This document shows, piece after piece, positions 30,553-39,988 of a stretch of DNA of 64,000 nucleotides. The DNA is from an uncultured Aquimarina sp. (lineage in GTDB: Bacteria > Bacteroidota > Bacteroidia > Flavobacteriales > Flavobacteriaceae). A program made the translations under genes and the position numbers. The stretch's first letter is position 1, and every line of letters starts with the position of its first letter. Below the pieces are notes generated by a model. It searched no databases, was not told the DNA's origin, and was given only the letters and a program-made list of their open reading frames with translations. The stretch covers positions 205,074-269,073 of the forward strand of contig CANNBP010000006.1 in NCBI GenBank assembly GCA_947502885.1. Reading direction: 5' to 3'.

Positions 30553-32091
30553 TCACCCCAACCAACCATCTCGATCCAAACTCCGATACTGTATTGCTTC
30601 AGAAATATGATCTCCAGAGATAGCTTCTACTCCTTCTAAATCTGCAATAGTTCTTGAAACTTTAAGAATACGATCATATGCTCTTGCCGAAAGATTTAAT
30701 CGTTCCATAGCCGTTTTTAACAAATCTTTTGATGACTCGTCAAGAGTACAATGCTGATGAATTTGTTTTACACCCATTTGTGCATTGTAATGTATGCTAG
30801 AAAAGTTTTTAAATCTCTTGCTTTGGGTATTTCTTGCGGCTATCACTCGCTTTCTAATTTCGACACTAGATTCTCCTTTTCGTTCTTCACTAAGCTTATC
30901 AAAAGGTACGGGTGTAACCTCTATATGAATATCGATTCGATCCAATAATGGTCCAGATATTTTACTTAGATATCGTTGCATTTCTGCAGGTGAAGAAGTT
31001 ACCGGAGCATTAGGATCATTAAAATAACCACCTGGACTAGGATTCATACTAGCAACTAGCATAAAACTTGATGGATATGTTACGGTAAATTTTGCTCGAG
31101 AGATTGTAACTTCACGATCTTCTAACGGTTGACGCATTACTTCTAAAACCTCTCTTTTAAACTCAGGTAGTTCGTCCAAAAAAAGAACTCCATTATGTGA
31201 TAATGATATCTCTCCTGGTTGTGGATAGCTTCCACCCCCAACAAGTGCAACATTTGATATAGTATGGTGAGGACTTCTAAATGGTCTTTGTGCCATTAAA
31301 CCTATATTATCTTTAACCCTACCAACTACACTATGAATCTTTGTTGTTTCTAAAGCCTCTTGCAATGACATTGGTGGTAAAATACTTGGTAATCGTTTAC
31401 TTAACATTGTTTTACCACTTCCGGGAGGTCCCACTAAAATAATATTGTGACCACCAGCCGCTGCAATCTCCATACAACGTTTTATACTCTCCTGCCCTTT
31501 TACATCAGCAAAATCAAATTCTGGATTATCTAGTTCTTTATAAAACTCTTCTCGAGTATCTACAATAGTCTGAATTAAAGGCTTTTTTTCTTCAAAAAAA
31601 TCAATAACTTCTTTGATATTCTCAATGCCATATACTTTTAAGTTATCTACAATTGCAGCCTCTTTTGCATTTTGCTTTGGCAATATAAATCCTTTAAAAC
31701 CTTCTTCTCTTGCCTTAATAGCAATTGGTAGCGCCCCTTTTATTGGCTGTAAACTACCATCCAAGGATAATTCTCCCATGATTAAATACTCTGATATGTT
31801 CTTTGCTTTAATTTGCGAACTGGCAACCAAAATTCCCAAGGCTAATGTCAAATCATAAGCAGAACCTTCTTTTCTCAAATCGGCAGGCGCCATATTAATA
31901 GTGATTTTCTTTCCTGGTAATGCATATCCATTATTTTGCAGTGCTGCAGCAATACGAAAACTACTTTCTTTAATAGCACTATCTGGTAAACCTACCAAAT
32001 GATACCCTATTCCCTTATTTATATTTACTTCTACAGTTATTGTTGTCGCTTCTACACCAAAAACGGCACTTCCAAATACTTTTATTAACAT
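30553..32091 (-). CDS. YifB/ComM-type AAA+ Mg-chelatase-like protein
   Basis: 512 residues from ATG 32091 (MLIKVFGSAVFG); the frame can be extended upstream to a TTG at 32115, but the ATG matches family starts. N-terminal Lon-like fold (GLPDSAIKESSFRIAAAL, GYALPGKKITINMAPADLRKEGSAYDL). Then an AAA+ module with Walker A GPPGSGKTML, Walker B VLFLDELPEF and sensor region SMNPSPGG. Then a C-terminal Mg-chelatase-type helical region (ARAYDRILKVSRTIADL). The family relatives of ComM act as branch-migration helicases in natural transformation; most other YifB members are uncharacterised. It is a single gene downstream of lysC on the same strand, separated from it by a terminator-like hairpin. Confidence 0.94.
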   Translation of the reverse strand: MLIKVFGSAVFGVEATTITVEVNINKGIGYHLVGLPDSAIKESSFRIAAALQNNGYALPGKKITINMAPADLRKEGSAYDLTLALGILVASSQIKAKNISEYLIMGELSLDGSLQPIKGALPIAIKAREEGFKGFILPKQNAKEAAIVDNLKVYGIENIKEVIDFFEEKKPLIQTIVDTREEFYKELDNPEFDFADVKGQESIKRCMEIAAAGGHNIILVGPPGSGKTMLSKRLPSILPPMSLQEALETTKIHSVVGRVKDNIGLMAQRPFRSPHHTISNVALVGGGSYPQPGEISLSHNGVLFLDELPEFKREVLEVMRQPLEDREVTISRAKFTVTYPSSFMLVASMNPSPGGYFNDPNAPVTSSPAEMQRYLSKISGPLLDRIDIHIEVTPVPFDKLSEERKGESSVEIRKRVIAARNTQSKRFKNFSSIHYNAQMGVKQIHQHCTLDESSKDLLKTAMERLNLSARAYDRILKVSRTIADLEGVEAISGDHISEAIQYRSLDRDGWLG

Positions 32092-32196
32092 GTTGATTAA
32101 TTTGAGTAAATGCAAACATAAGTTAAAGGAGTATTAAAAAATGAAACTATAAATTTGTATTGTGATCAATAGAAATATTATAATTCTACAAAAAAA

Positions 32197-32229
32197 AAAC
32201 TCTTAATCCTTTTCTTGATTAAGAGTTTT
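32197..32229 (-). terminator. Intrinsic terminator after the aspartate kinase gene
   Basis: A 13-base stem, AAAACTCTTAATC, pairs with GATTAAGAGTTTT. On the minus strand it is followed by a run of T. It lies about 100 bp past the aspartate kinase stop and just upstream of the comM-like gene. Confidence 0.8.
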
Positions 32230-32326
32230 ACTTAAAAAAGTAGAGCGTACATTTATTAAGAAGCATCATAGCACGTAGACTAAAACATACGCCCTACTCA
32301 CTTTGAAAAAAGTTACATAACAAAAA

Positions 32327-33661
32327 TTATACTACAGCTTCTATTCGGTTCTGAAATAGTTTTTCATTTAAAAATTTAAGTGTTGATATTTTATCTTTTG
32401 TATCAACCAAAATCGAAATATTGTTATTACTACCTCCATAAGATACCATACGCACTGGTATATAGTTTAAAATTTCAAATAATTTATAAGAATTTTTATC
32501 CTTTATAACAGACTCTCCAACAACACATATGATACTATGATTTTGTTCAATAGTTACTTCTGCATACTCTTCTATTTCTTTTACAATATCATCTAGATTT
32601 TTTACATTATCGATAGTTAAAGAAATAGCTATTTCTGACGTGGTTATCATATCAATTGAAGTATGATATTTGTCAAACACTTCAAAGATTCGTCTTAAAT
32701 ATCCATGGGCCATCAACATTCTGTTTGACTTAATTTTAATCGCAGTAATCCCATCTTTTGCCGATATAGCTTTTAAGCCTTCTTGATGCGTTCTATCAGA
32801 AATTACAGTTCCTGTAGCTTCTGGGTCAAAAGTGTTCTTCAATAACACAGGAATATCTTTACCTATAATTGGAGACACCGTTTGAGGATGTAATATTTTA
32901 GCTCCAAAATATGCTAACTCTGCTGCTTCATTATAAGTTAAGTGTGCAATTGGTTGTGTATTTTCAACATATCTAGGATCATTATTATGTAACCCATCTA
33001 TATCTGTCCAAATTTGCACTTCTGAAGCATCTAAAGCTGCTCCTATAATTGTCGCAGTATAATCACTACCTCCTCTTTTTAAAGTTGTTATTTGCCCTAG
33101 TTTATCTTTACAAACAAATCCTTGAGTTATATAAATTGAAGATTTAGAATTACTGTCTAATACCGCTTTAAGTTTTTGACTTACATTATTTATATTAGGG
33201 TTTTCAACAGAATCAACATACATAAATTCCTTAGCATCTAGCAATATATTAGATACTTGAATCGAATTTAAGAAATTAGAAAAAATATAAGTTAGAAGAG
33301 TCTCTCCAAAAGTAATTATTCTAGACTCAATTATCTCTGAATATTTCTGACTAGAAATCTCAAACATTTCTGTTATAATAGATGAAACACCATCTTTAAG
33401 AGTGTTTCTTACTTCTTGATCTTCTATCAATTCGTCTATAACATCGATATGTTTCTTCTCTAATTGATGTAAATTTCTAGTTATGGCATCTGTATCATTA
33501 AATCTTATGTTATCAACCAAGCTAACCAATTGATTTGTCACACCAGACATTGCAGAACATACCACGATCTTATCCTCTTGATCCGACACTAAAATATCTT
33601 TAATAATATTTAAGTTTTTTACAGACCCCACAGAAGTTCCACCAAATTTTAAAATTTTCAT
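32327..33661 (-). CDS. lysC: Aspartate kinase
   Basis: 444 residues from ATG 33661; a TTG one codon upstream is not needed. It opens with the kinase signature KILKFGGTSVGSVKN. It contains VCSAMSGVTNQLV, TLKRGGSDYTATIIGAAL and the WTDIDGLHNNDPR loop that binds aspartate, and it ends in ACT repeats (TAIKIKSNRMLMAHGYL and following). It phosphorylates aspartate at the entry to lysine, threonine and methionine synthesis. The length fits a monofunctional enzyme and no homoserine dehydrogenase part is present. It is divergent from the ACT-like gene at 33776, which may share its control region. The symbol is a family-level choice; thrA- or metL-type isoforms cannot be excluded. Confidence 0.93.
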   Translation of the reverse strand: MKILKFGGTSVGSVKNLNIIKDILVSDQEDKIVVCSAMSGVTNQLVSLVDNIRFNDTDAITRNLHQLEKKHIDVIDELIEDQEVRNTLKDGVSSIITEMFEISSQKYSEIIESRIITFGETLLTYIFSNFLNSIQVSNILLDAKEFMYVDSVENPNINNVSQKLKAVLDSNSKSSIYITQGFVCKDKLGQITTLKRGGSDYTATIIGAALDASEVQIWTDIDGLHNNDPRYVENTQPIAHLTYNEAAELAYFGAKILHPQTVSPIIGKDIPVLLKNTFDPEATGTVISDRTHQEGLKAISAKDGITAIKIKSNRMLMAHGYLRRIFEVFDKYHTSIDMITTSEIAISLTIDNVKNLDDIVKEIEEYAEVTIEQNHSIICVVGESVIKDKNSYKLFEILNYIPVRMVSYGGSNNNISILVDTKDKISTLKFLNEKLFQNRIEAVV

Positions 33662-33744
33662 CAATCTTAATTTTTATGATTTCTAATTACAATGCATAAT
33701 TAGTTATTTTGGTTCAAACACTAAAGATTTTAAAAGAAAAAACA

Positions 33745-33752
33745 TAAATTTG
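33745..33752 (+). promoter_or_regulatory. Candidate -7 promoter box for the ACT-like gene
   Basis: TAAATTTG matches TAnnTTTG and ends 23 bases before ATG 33776, giving a short leader. No TTG at the usual distance upstream was found. Confidence 0.35.
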
Positions 33753-33775
33753 CACAAAGTGTTAAATATATAACA

Positions 33776-34420
33776 ATGAAAACTATTACAGATTGCGTTC
33801 ATAATATACTAAGACATCAACCCTTTTTAGAAGATGCGTTATCGAGAGATATCATAAACTTTAGTTCATTAGCGATAGACCTATTACCTAAAGTTGAAAA
33901 AATAATGAAAAAACCTGTTAAACCAGGATCTATTGTTATGGCATTAAGACGTTATCACCCCAGGCGTATTAAACATATTGATAATTTAAAAAGTCTTGGC
34001 GATATTGTTGTTAGATCAGGAATAACAGAATATACATTTTTAAACTCCAATAGTATTTTAACGAGTCAACGTAACCTTTTGGATGTCGTAAAAAACGAAT
34101 CCAAAGCATATTTTACATATTCTAGTAATTTTCAAGAAAGTAATATATTGGTAACCTCATCACTAAAAAACACTGTAGAAAAACATTTTGAAAATGAAAC
34201 CTGTATTTCTATTACCGATGATTTATCGTCAATCTCTATTGCATTACCAGAAGATAATTCAAAATCTGTAGGCTTGTACTTTTATATTTTTAAACTGTTG
34301 GCATATGAAGGTATTCCTGTATTCGAAGTTATTTCAACTTCTAATTATTTTACATTGTTTTTAGAAAAAGAGCATGTAAATAAAGCTTTCCTTTTGATGA
34401 ATGAAGTAAAAGAAAATTAA
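33776..34420 (+). CDS. Small ACT-like putative regulatory protein
   Basis: 214 residues. The N-terminal half (about 1-75: LEDALSRDIINFSSLAIDLLPKV, then MKKPVKPGSIVMALRRY) looks like a small helical, possibly winged-helix, unit. The C-terminal half (about 140-214: VGLYFYIFKLLAYEGIPVFEVIS, then LFLEKEHVNKAFLLMNEV) has the pattern of the second ACT domain of aspartate kinases. No kinase domain is present. Divergent placement next to aspartate kinase suggests an amino-acid-sensing partner or regulator, but this is inference. Similar stand-alone proteins are common in Flavobacteriia and carry only a general annotation. Confidence 0.8.
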   Translation: MKTITDCVHNILRHQPFLEDALSRDIINFSSLAIDLLPKVEKIMKKPVKPGSIVMALRRYHPRRIKHIDNLKSLGDIVVRSGITEYTFLNSNSILTSQRNLLDVVKNESKAYFTYSSNFQESNILVTSSLKNTVEKHFENETCISITDDLSSISIALPEDNSKSVGLYFYIFKLLAYEGIPVFEVISTSNYFTLFLEKEHVNKAFLLMNEVKEN

Positions 34421-34449
34421 AAAAGGCCCTATTTTCAATAGGACCTTTT
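34421..34449. terminator. Bidirectional terminator between convergent genes
   Basis: AAAAGGCCCTATT-TTC-AATAGGACCTTTT forms a stem with one mismatch, flanked by A and T runs. It sits in the 52-bp gap between the ACT-like gene and the M13 peptidase gene, which converge. Confidence 0.75.
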
Positions 34450-34472
34450 AATCAATTGTATACTATATATTA

Positions 34473-36545
34473 CTACCAGATATGTACTCTTTTTTCTGGT
34501 GGTAAATACATCTTATCTCCTTCTTTAATATCAAAAGCATCATAAAATGCCTGAACATTTAATAAAGGTTGAATTGCTCTTGTCGTCCCTGGAGAATGAG
34601 GATCAGTTTTAATTTGCGTTCTTAACGCATCTTCTCTAATTTTAGTTCTCCATACAGTAGCCCAAGACATAAAAAAGCGTTGTTCTGCTGTGAATCCATC
34701 TATATTTTCTGGTCTTCCGTTTTCTGCAAAATGCATTTGCAATCCATCATATGCACCTAGTACGCCTCCTAAATCTCCAATATTTTCGCCCAAAGTAAAC
34801 TTACCATTGATAAAAACACTATCTAATACTTCTATGGCACTATATTGCTCTGCAAGAGAGTTTCCTCTTTCTGTAAATTTGGTAAGGTCATCTTCTGTCC
34901 ACCAATTAGACAGGTTTCCGTTAGCATCAAAACGAGCTCCAGAATCATCAAAAGCATGCGAGATTTCGTGACCAATAACAGCACCAATACCACCATAATT
35001 AACCGCTTCATCTGCAGTATAATTATAAAAAGGTGGTTGTAAAATTGCCGCAGGGAATACTATTTCATTAAATAATGGATTAAAATAAGCATTAACAGTT
35101 TGTGGAGACATACCCCACTCTGTTTTGTCTACTGGCTCTCCTATCTCAGAGATTGACTTTTTAAACGACCAATCCGATATTGCCATTGTATTTTCAAAAC
35201 TAGAGTTTCCTTCTTTTATCGCTAACTCAGAATAGTCTTCCCATTTATTTGGATATCCAATTTTAACAGTAAACTTATCTAGTTTTTCGATAGCTTTTAT
35301 TTTAGTACTATCGCTCATCCAGTCCAAAGTTTCGATTCTTTTTTGATACGCCTTTATTACATTAGCAATCATTTTCTCTGCCTTTTCTTTTGCCTCAGGC
35401 GGGAATTTTGCATCTACATATAATTGTCCAATAGCTTCACCTATAGAATTATTAACTCTAGCCAGAGCTCTTTCTTCTAGTGGTCGTTGTTTTTTGGCTC
35501 CATTAAGTGTTTTATCATAAAAATCCCAATTTGCTTTATCAATTTCTGTAGAAAGAGAGCTTGTAACACTATTTAATGTAGACCAACGCATTACTGTCTT
35601 TAAATCTTCAATATTTGTAGTGGTTAAAACATCCTGTAGTGCTTCCATATATTTAGGTTGTAAAACCATAACCGTATCCAATTTTTTTTCTATCCCAAAA
35701 TCACTTAACAGTTTGTTCCAGTCTACTGCTGGTGTCATTTCTGAAAGTTGCGACATACTTCTAGGATTATTAAAGTTTCTAGCATCACGACTTTGTACTT
35801 TATCTAATCTAGGAGAAGCTAATTTAGTTTCAATATCTAAAATAGTGGCAGCTGCTTTACGAGCATTTTTCTCTGTTTCACCTATATATTGAAGCATTCT
35901 TGTTATATGATCCATATATTGACCTCTAATCTCTTTTGATTTTTCATCCTGATCCAAATAATAATCTCTCTCAGGTAATCCTAAACCTCCAGTTGTTACA
36001 TATGGTGCATTAATTTCGCTGTTATTTAAATCAGGAAAAGAAGTAAATCCAAAGAATGGAGACGAAGCTGCGGTTTCTTTTGCCAACACATCTTGTATAT
36101 CTTGTAAACTCTTTATTGCAGCTATTTTTTCTAATACAGGTTGCAAAGGTTCTATACCGGCTTTATCTCTTGATACAGTATCCATTATAGATTCAAAAAC
36201 AACAATAGCCTTATGTTGATCTGTACCTGTTTGATACTTACCACTAGATTTTGCTTCTTCTAAAATTTTAAGCACGTCATCATCAGTTTTCTTTCTGAGC
36301 ACTCCAAAACCTCCCCATCTAGTTCTATCTTCTGGGATTTTTGTAGTCTTCATCCAATTACCATTAACATAATTGTAAAAGTCATCTTTTGGACTAACAC
36401 TGGTATCCATATTTTCTAGAACAATCCCAGGAATTTCCTTTTCTTTGGCAACCTTCTCGCTTTCTTCTTTTTTTGCTTCATTTTTACAACTTGCAAAAGC
36501 GAGGATACACAATGCCAAACACATGCTTTTCATTTTTATATCCAT
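34473..36545 (-). CDS. M13-family zinc metallopeptidase lipoprotein (PepO/neprilysin-like)
   Basis: 690 residues. The N-terminus has a lipoprotein signal with lipobox AFASC (cysteine about residue 20). The M13_N-like region begins with DTSVSPKDDFYNYVNGNWM. The catalytic domain carries NAYFNPLFNEIVFPAAILQ, the zinc motif IGHEISHAFDD (HExxH) and the third ligand in ENIGDLGG. It ends in the usual short tail RVHIW. It should cleave small peptides at the cell envelope. An alternative ATG four codons in (MKSMCLAL) is plausible. It lies alone on the minus strand, converging on the ACT-like gene. Confidence 0.95.
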   Translation of the reverse strand: MDIKMKSMCLALCILAFASCKNEAKKEESEKVAKEKEIPGIVLENMDTSVSPKDDFYNYVNGNWMKTTKIPEDRTRWGGFGVLRKKTDDDVLKILEEAKSSGKYQTGTDQHKAIVVFESIMDTVSRDKAGIEPLQPVLEKIAAIKSLQDIQDVLAKETAASSPFFGFTSFPDLNNSEINAPYVTTGGLGLPERDYYLDQDEKSKEIRGQYMDHITRMLQYIGETEKNARKAAATILDIETKLASPRLDKVQSRDARNFNNPRSMSQLSEMTPAVDWNKLLSDFGIEKKLDTVMVLQPKYMEALQDVLTTTNIEDLKTVMRWSTLNSVTSSLSTEIDKANWDFYDKTLNGAKKQRPLEERALARVNNSIGEAIGQLYVDAKFPPEAKEKAEKMIANVIKAYQKRIETLDWMSDSTKIKAIEKLDKFTVKIGYPNKWEDYSELAIKEGNSSFENTMAISDWSFKKSISEIGEPVDKTEWGMSPQTVNAYFNPLFNEIVFPAAILQPPFYNYTADEAVNYGGIGAVIGHEISHAFDDSGARFDANGNLSNWWTEDDLTKFTERGNSLAEQYSAIEVLDSVFINGKFTLGENIGDLGGVLGAYDGLQMHFAENGRPENIDGFTAEQRFFMSWATVWRTKIREDALRTQIKTDPHSPGTTRAIQPLLNVQAFYDAFDIKEGDKMYLPPEKRVHIW

Positions 36546-36723
36546 TCTGTTATTAAATTATAAGATTAGTTATTAGTGATACGACGTTAGAACTTAATAT
36601 TCGTTACGCATACCAGAATTGTAATTTATACAAAATGTAGTGTTTATAGGATTTTTGGATAGATTTTTAACGAAAAAATAAGATTTTAAACTAGCTACAA
36701 AATCCAATTTTTTTTGATTTTTT

Positions 36724-37179
36724 TTATTTCATTAATCGTGAATCAAAACTAAATGGCTCTATTTTCAAAAGTTTTACTTCATTAAACTTAGGATGTAATG
36801 GGTTGATCAAAATGTTTTTTTCACTTGGAATTATAGTACTAGGAACTTTAAGGGCTAATGATATTTCTTTGGTTAACCATTCCATGGTAAAGTTTTGCAC
36901 CTCCAATGGTACCGGTATCTCATTCCAATTGTCTGGTAACTTTTTAATATCGATTGAAGTTATCAATTCGTCAGGTACAGAAATAGTAACCATAACCATA
37001 TCGTTCGGAAGATATGCTGCAGGTAAATGGGCTAATACTTCGAGAGCAGAAAGTGCAGCTGTAGTACTAGTATATAACATAGCTACCCCTTTAGGATTCC
37101 ATCTTCCACCAACAGTTTTTGCTCCTACTCCTGTTAGATCTTTACTGTATTTTTCTTTTGTAATTCGGTATACGTGCAT
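36724..37179 (-). CDS. RES-domain toxin (NAD-degrading type) of a RES-Xre module
   Basis: 151 residues. It shows the RES family pattern: arginine in GAKTVGGRWNPKG, tyrosine in AMLYTS, glutamate in LSALEVLAH, and a serine in STIIPSEKNILINP. Proteins of this family deplete NAD+ in the cell. The ATG shares its A with the stop of the upstream antitoxin gene, so the pair is translationally coupled. Antitoxin-first order is normal for this type. The length is typical and the frame is intact. Confidence 0.93.
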   Translation of the reverse strand: MHVYRITKEKYSKDLTGVGAKTVGGRWNPKGVAMLYTSTTAALSALEVLAHLPAAYLPNDMVMVTISVPDELITSIDIKKLPDNWNEIPVPLEVQNFTMEWLTKEISLALKVPSTIIPSEKNILINPLHPKFNEVKLLKIEPFSFDSRLMK

Positions 37180-37631
37180 TATACAAAAATACCATGTTCG
37201 ATACGAACAAGTTCTTCATTAAGTATCTGAAAACCAAAAGTTGTATCTAAAAGTTCTTTTGGTTTTTTCATAGCCAAAGCTACACTCGGTTGCTCCATCC
37301 AATTCTTAAATCGATCAAGATCACCAAAAATATTTTCTCCTTTTGCATAAAGCTTTACTAATTGAAGTACTCTAGCACTAGCTTCGGTTCCTAATTTTTT
37401 ATTTAAATCATAACGTTGAATAGTACGCTCTGACATATGAAGTATTTGAGCTAATTCTTTAAGCTCAAAACCTATAATCTTAGCAAGATGTAATAATGCT
37501 TTTTTGTCTATCCCATTTCTAGATAGCTCTATAAAATCATACATATTGCGTAACGGGATATCGATATTTAAGTATCTTAATAACCCTTTATTTTCGAAAC
37601 TATCAAAGTCTAACGGAGAAACTGCACTCAT
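37179..37631 (-). CDS. Xre/MbcA/ParS-type antitoxin (DUF2384) of the RES-Xre module
   Basis: 150 residues. The middle part has a helix-turn-helix (LKELAQILHMSERTIQRYD). The C-terminal toxin-binding region has NIFGDLDRFKNWMEQPSVAL, KPKELLDTTFG and ends RIEHGIFV, the classic ending of this family. It binds the RES toxin and represses the operon. A perfect TAnnTTTG box and a small palindrome lie within 50 bp upstream. Confidence 0.94.
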   Translation of the reverse strand: MSAVSPLDFDSFENKGLLRYLNIDIPLRNMYDFIELSRNGIDKKALLHLAKIIGFELKELAQILHMSERTIQRYDLNKKLGTEASARVLQLVKLYAKGENIFGDLDRFKNWMEQPSVALAMKKPKELLDTTFGFQILNEELVRIEHGIFV

Positions 37632-37648
37632 AACCTTACATTTTATGA

Positions 37649-37677
37649 CAAAAATACAAAAAATACAGACAAATGTC
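37649..37677 (-). promoter_or_regulatory. Promoter and possible operator of the toxin-antitoxin operon
   Basis: The minus strand has TATTTTTG (37649-37656), matching TAnnTTTG, 18 bases before the antitoxin ATG. Just upstream lies GACA-TT-TGTC (37668-37677), a short palindrome where the autorepressing antitoxin might bind. Operator function is inferred from position only. Confidence 0.45.
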
Positions 37678-37681
37678 TAAA

Positions 37682-39988
37682 CTAATTGAATAAAATTGAA
37701 TCCAACTCTAGTTTTACTTCTTCAAGCCTTGCTTCCATTGATCTAATTGCAACAGTAGACAAGTATCTCCCCAAAGGTAATACAGGTTTAATCATCAGCA
37801 CTTCATTTTTTATATTTTCTGGTTTTGAAATATTTGTAGAAAGAGGTATTGCCGTTGGTTTTAATTTAATGATATAAGTACTTCCTAGTTTTTTAGCAAC
37901 TTCTTTTGTGTGTCCATATCTCACATTTTGTAATGTAGTTAATGGTGCTGCGAATTGTGTTTGTGTTTTTTTTATTTTTCGATTTTCATTATTCGAAATG
38001 ACCAAATGCTTTATTTTTACTTTTGTTTGTAAATCCGGAAATGAATCTTTTATTACCTTATTGAAAATTTCCTCAATACCTTTAGAAACTCCTCCGCCCA
38101 TATTATCATAATATCCTGCATCTGCGTATTGATCAGAGTATGATTTATCTGATTGTTTCTTAACTTCTCCTACTGGAGTAATATACGGAAAAGCAGCATT
38201 TATTCTCATTGCCGTTAACAATCTAATTGATTTCTTAGGATAACTATTTTGTACATTCTCTATAAAATCATTCATCCCTGTTAAAGGTCTTAAGTGAGTA
38301 TACTTAACAGGGCTTATAACATTATAAGCTCCTGTTTGTGTATGTGTTGTATTTATCATTAATAAAGGAAGAGTTTGTTTTCCTTGTATTTTACCTTTTT
38401 TATTTACTACCTGCGTATAAAAAGAAAGGTACTCCTGTTTTAAAATATCAGCCTTCTCAGAAAAATGTTTTTTAAATGCGGTATTCCATTGCTCTTCTAA
38501 CAACTCTCCTCTATTTTTAAAAGTAAACAAACTAGTAACTTCCTTAAATAAATCCCTACCCAATAGAGACAATAAAGCGACTGATAAGTAATTCTCTTTA
38601 TAAATAATACTTGCTTTATATTTTAATGCCGGATAATCGTTAGAAACCGTTCTAAAATTAGCTTGCCGATTTTCTAAAGCCGCATTTTTTGCTTCTGCAA
38701 AAAACATAGCATTACCCACACTTCCTCCAGAAGCCCCTGTAAATGATAAAACATTTTCATTAAAATACTTCCCATTAGACTTTTCATACAAATAACTATG
38801 AATTAAAAATGACCAAAGACCAGCTCTCGAACCTCCTCCTTCAGACGAGATCAAAAGTACAGGGAATATTCTCTCAGAATTTTCTATTTGTTCAACTCTA
38901 TCTGCTATCCAATGGTATATATAATCTTCCATAGCCGGTCTAACCATATTAGTCTTTTCTAAAACTAATTGATAGTGATCCGACTTTCCTGAAAAAAATC
39001 GAGAGGATAATAGACACAAAATAATAGTAATGGTTAATAAGGGAAGTTTATGTTTTTTACCTATTAGAATTAACACAAAACTAATCATGAATAAACTAAC
39101 TAGTGAGAGTATTAAAATTGACAAAGGATTTATTTTACTTGCCCACTCTGGAACGAAATTAAGAAGTAAAAAAGATAACAATAATATAAAACCAGCAAGA
39201 AGTACACTGCCATAGAAAACTTGCTTTGGAACTTTTTTTAGTAAATCATAACTATTAAAAGATAATGTAAAGAAAAATAGTATTAATGCACAGTTAGATA
39301 AAAAAAGGTTTCCTAAATCTTTTTCTGTTTGAGTATTTAAAGTGCCTAATGAAATTATAAAAACGACCAAACCTATTCCAAATACTATCAAAAACACATT
39401 CGTTTTAGGAATTTTATTAAAAAACTCTTTTGTATAACCATACAAAATCGGTTCTGATAGAAGAAGTAAAAACACTATACATGTAAGTAGAGTATTTGTA
39501 GGATTTAAAAAACTTGTATAAGTATTCTCCAATTCAAACATTTCCATTGCATTAAGAATACTCAAAGCAGAAACAATCAATAATATCAATGCCAAAATTC
39601 TTGGTACTACCATTCGCATATGTACCTTTACTTTATAGTGATACTTTATAGATGTATCTCTTTCCTGAAATTTATAATGACGATTAGGAATAAAACCAAT
39701 TAAATTAGAAAATGTAATATCCTTATAATTATAGTAATAAAAGTACTTAGGTATATTCCAGATAATAAATGCCGAAACAACTAGTAGAAAAAAGTATAAA
39801 GGTACTTCAAACAAAAATGCATCAGCCTGATTAAGTATCAATAACAAATCAGTTGTCTGAGGAAAGTACCATAAAGCAACATACACAGCCAAAATAAAGA
39901 AAAGACTAATTAAGTTATTAGACAATTCTTCTAAAAATACTCTTAACCAGATACTAAATTGCTGAAAAAACAACAATGGCCTTATCAT
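37682..39988 (-). CDS. Multi-pass membrane protein with patatin-like phospholipase domain
   Basis: 768 residues. About the first 330 carry roughly eight hydrophobic segments (for example LISLFFILAVYVALWYF, VPLYFFLLVVSAFIIW, TNVFLIVFGIGLVVFIIS, PLSILILSLVSLFMISFV). A patatin-type domain follows: oxyanion loop SSEGGGSRAGLW, nucleophile elbow GASGGSVG (catalytic serine) and the aspartate of the dyad in YADAGYYDNMGGG. It is expected to hydrolyse acyl esters of lipids at the membrane. The domain pairing is unusual compared with soluble or outer-membrane patatins. It sits upstream of the RES-Xre pair on the same strand; the 50-bp gap carries that pair's own promoter. Confidence 0.88.
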   Translation of the reverse strand: MIRPLLFFQQFSIWLRVFLEELSNNLISLFFILAVYVALWYFPQTTDLLLILNQADAFLFEVPLYFFLLVVSAFIIWNIPKYFYYYNYKDITFSNLIGFIPNRHYKFQERDTSIKYHYKVKVHMRMVVPRILALILLIVSALSILNAMEMFELENTYTSFLNPTNTLLTCIVFLLLLSEPILYGYTKEFFNKIPKTNVFLIVFGIGLVVFIISLGTLNTQTEKDLGNLFLSNCALILFFFTLSFNSYDLLKKVPKQVFYGSVLLAGFILLLSFLLLNFVPEWASKINPLSILILSLVSLFMISFVLILIGKKHKLPLLTITIILCLLSSRFFSGKSDHYQLVLEKTNMVRPAMEDYIYHWIADRVEQIENSERIFPVLLISSEGGGSRAGLWSFLIHSYLYEKSNGKYFNENVLSFTGASGGSVGNAMFFAEAKNAALENRQANFRTVSNDYPALKYKASIIYKENYLSVALLSLLGRDLFKEVTSLFTFKNRGELLEEQWNTAFKKHFSEKADILKQEYLSFYTQVVNKKGKIQGKQTLPLLMINTTHTQTGAYNVISPVKYTHLRPLTGMNDFIENVQNSYPKKSIRLLTAMRINAAFPYITPVGEVKKQSDKSYSDQYADAGYYDNMGGGVSKGIEEIFNKVIKDSFPDLQTKVKIKHLVISNNENRKIKKTQTQFAAPLTTLQNVRYGHTKEVAKKLGSTYIIKLKPTAIPLSTNISKPENIKNEVLMIKPVLPLGRYLSTVAIRSMEARLEEVKLELDSILFN

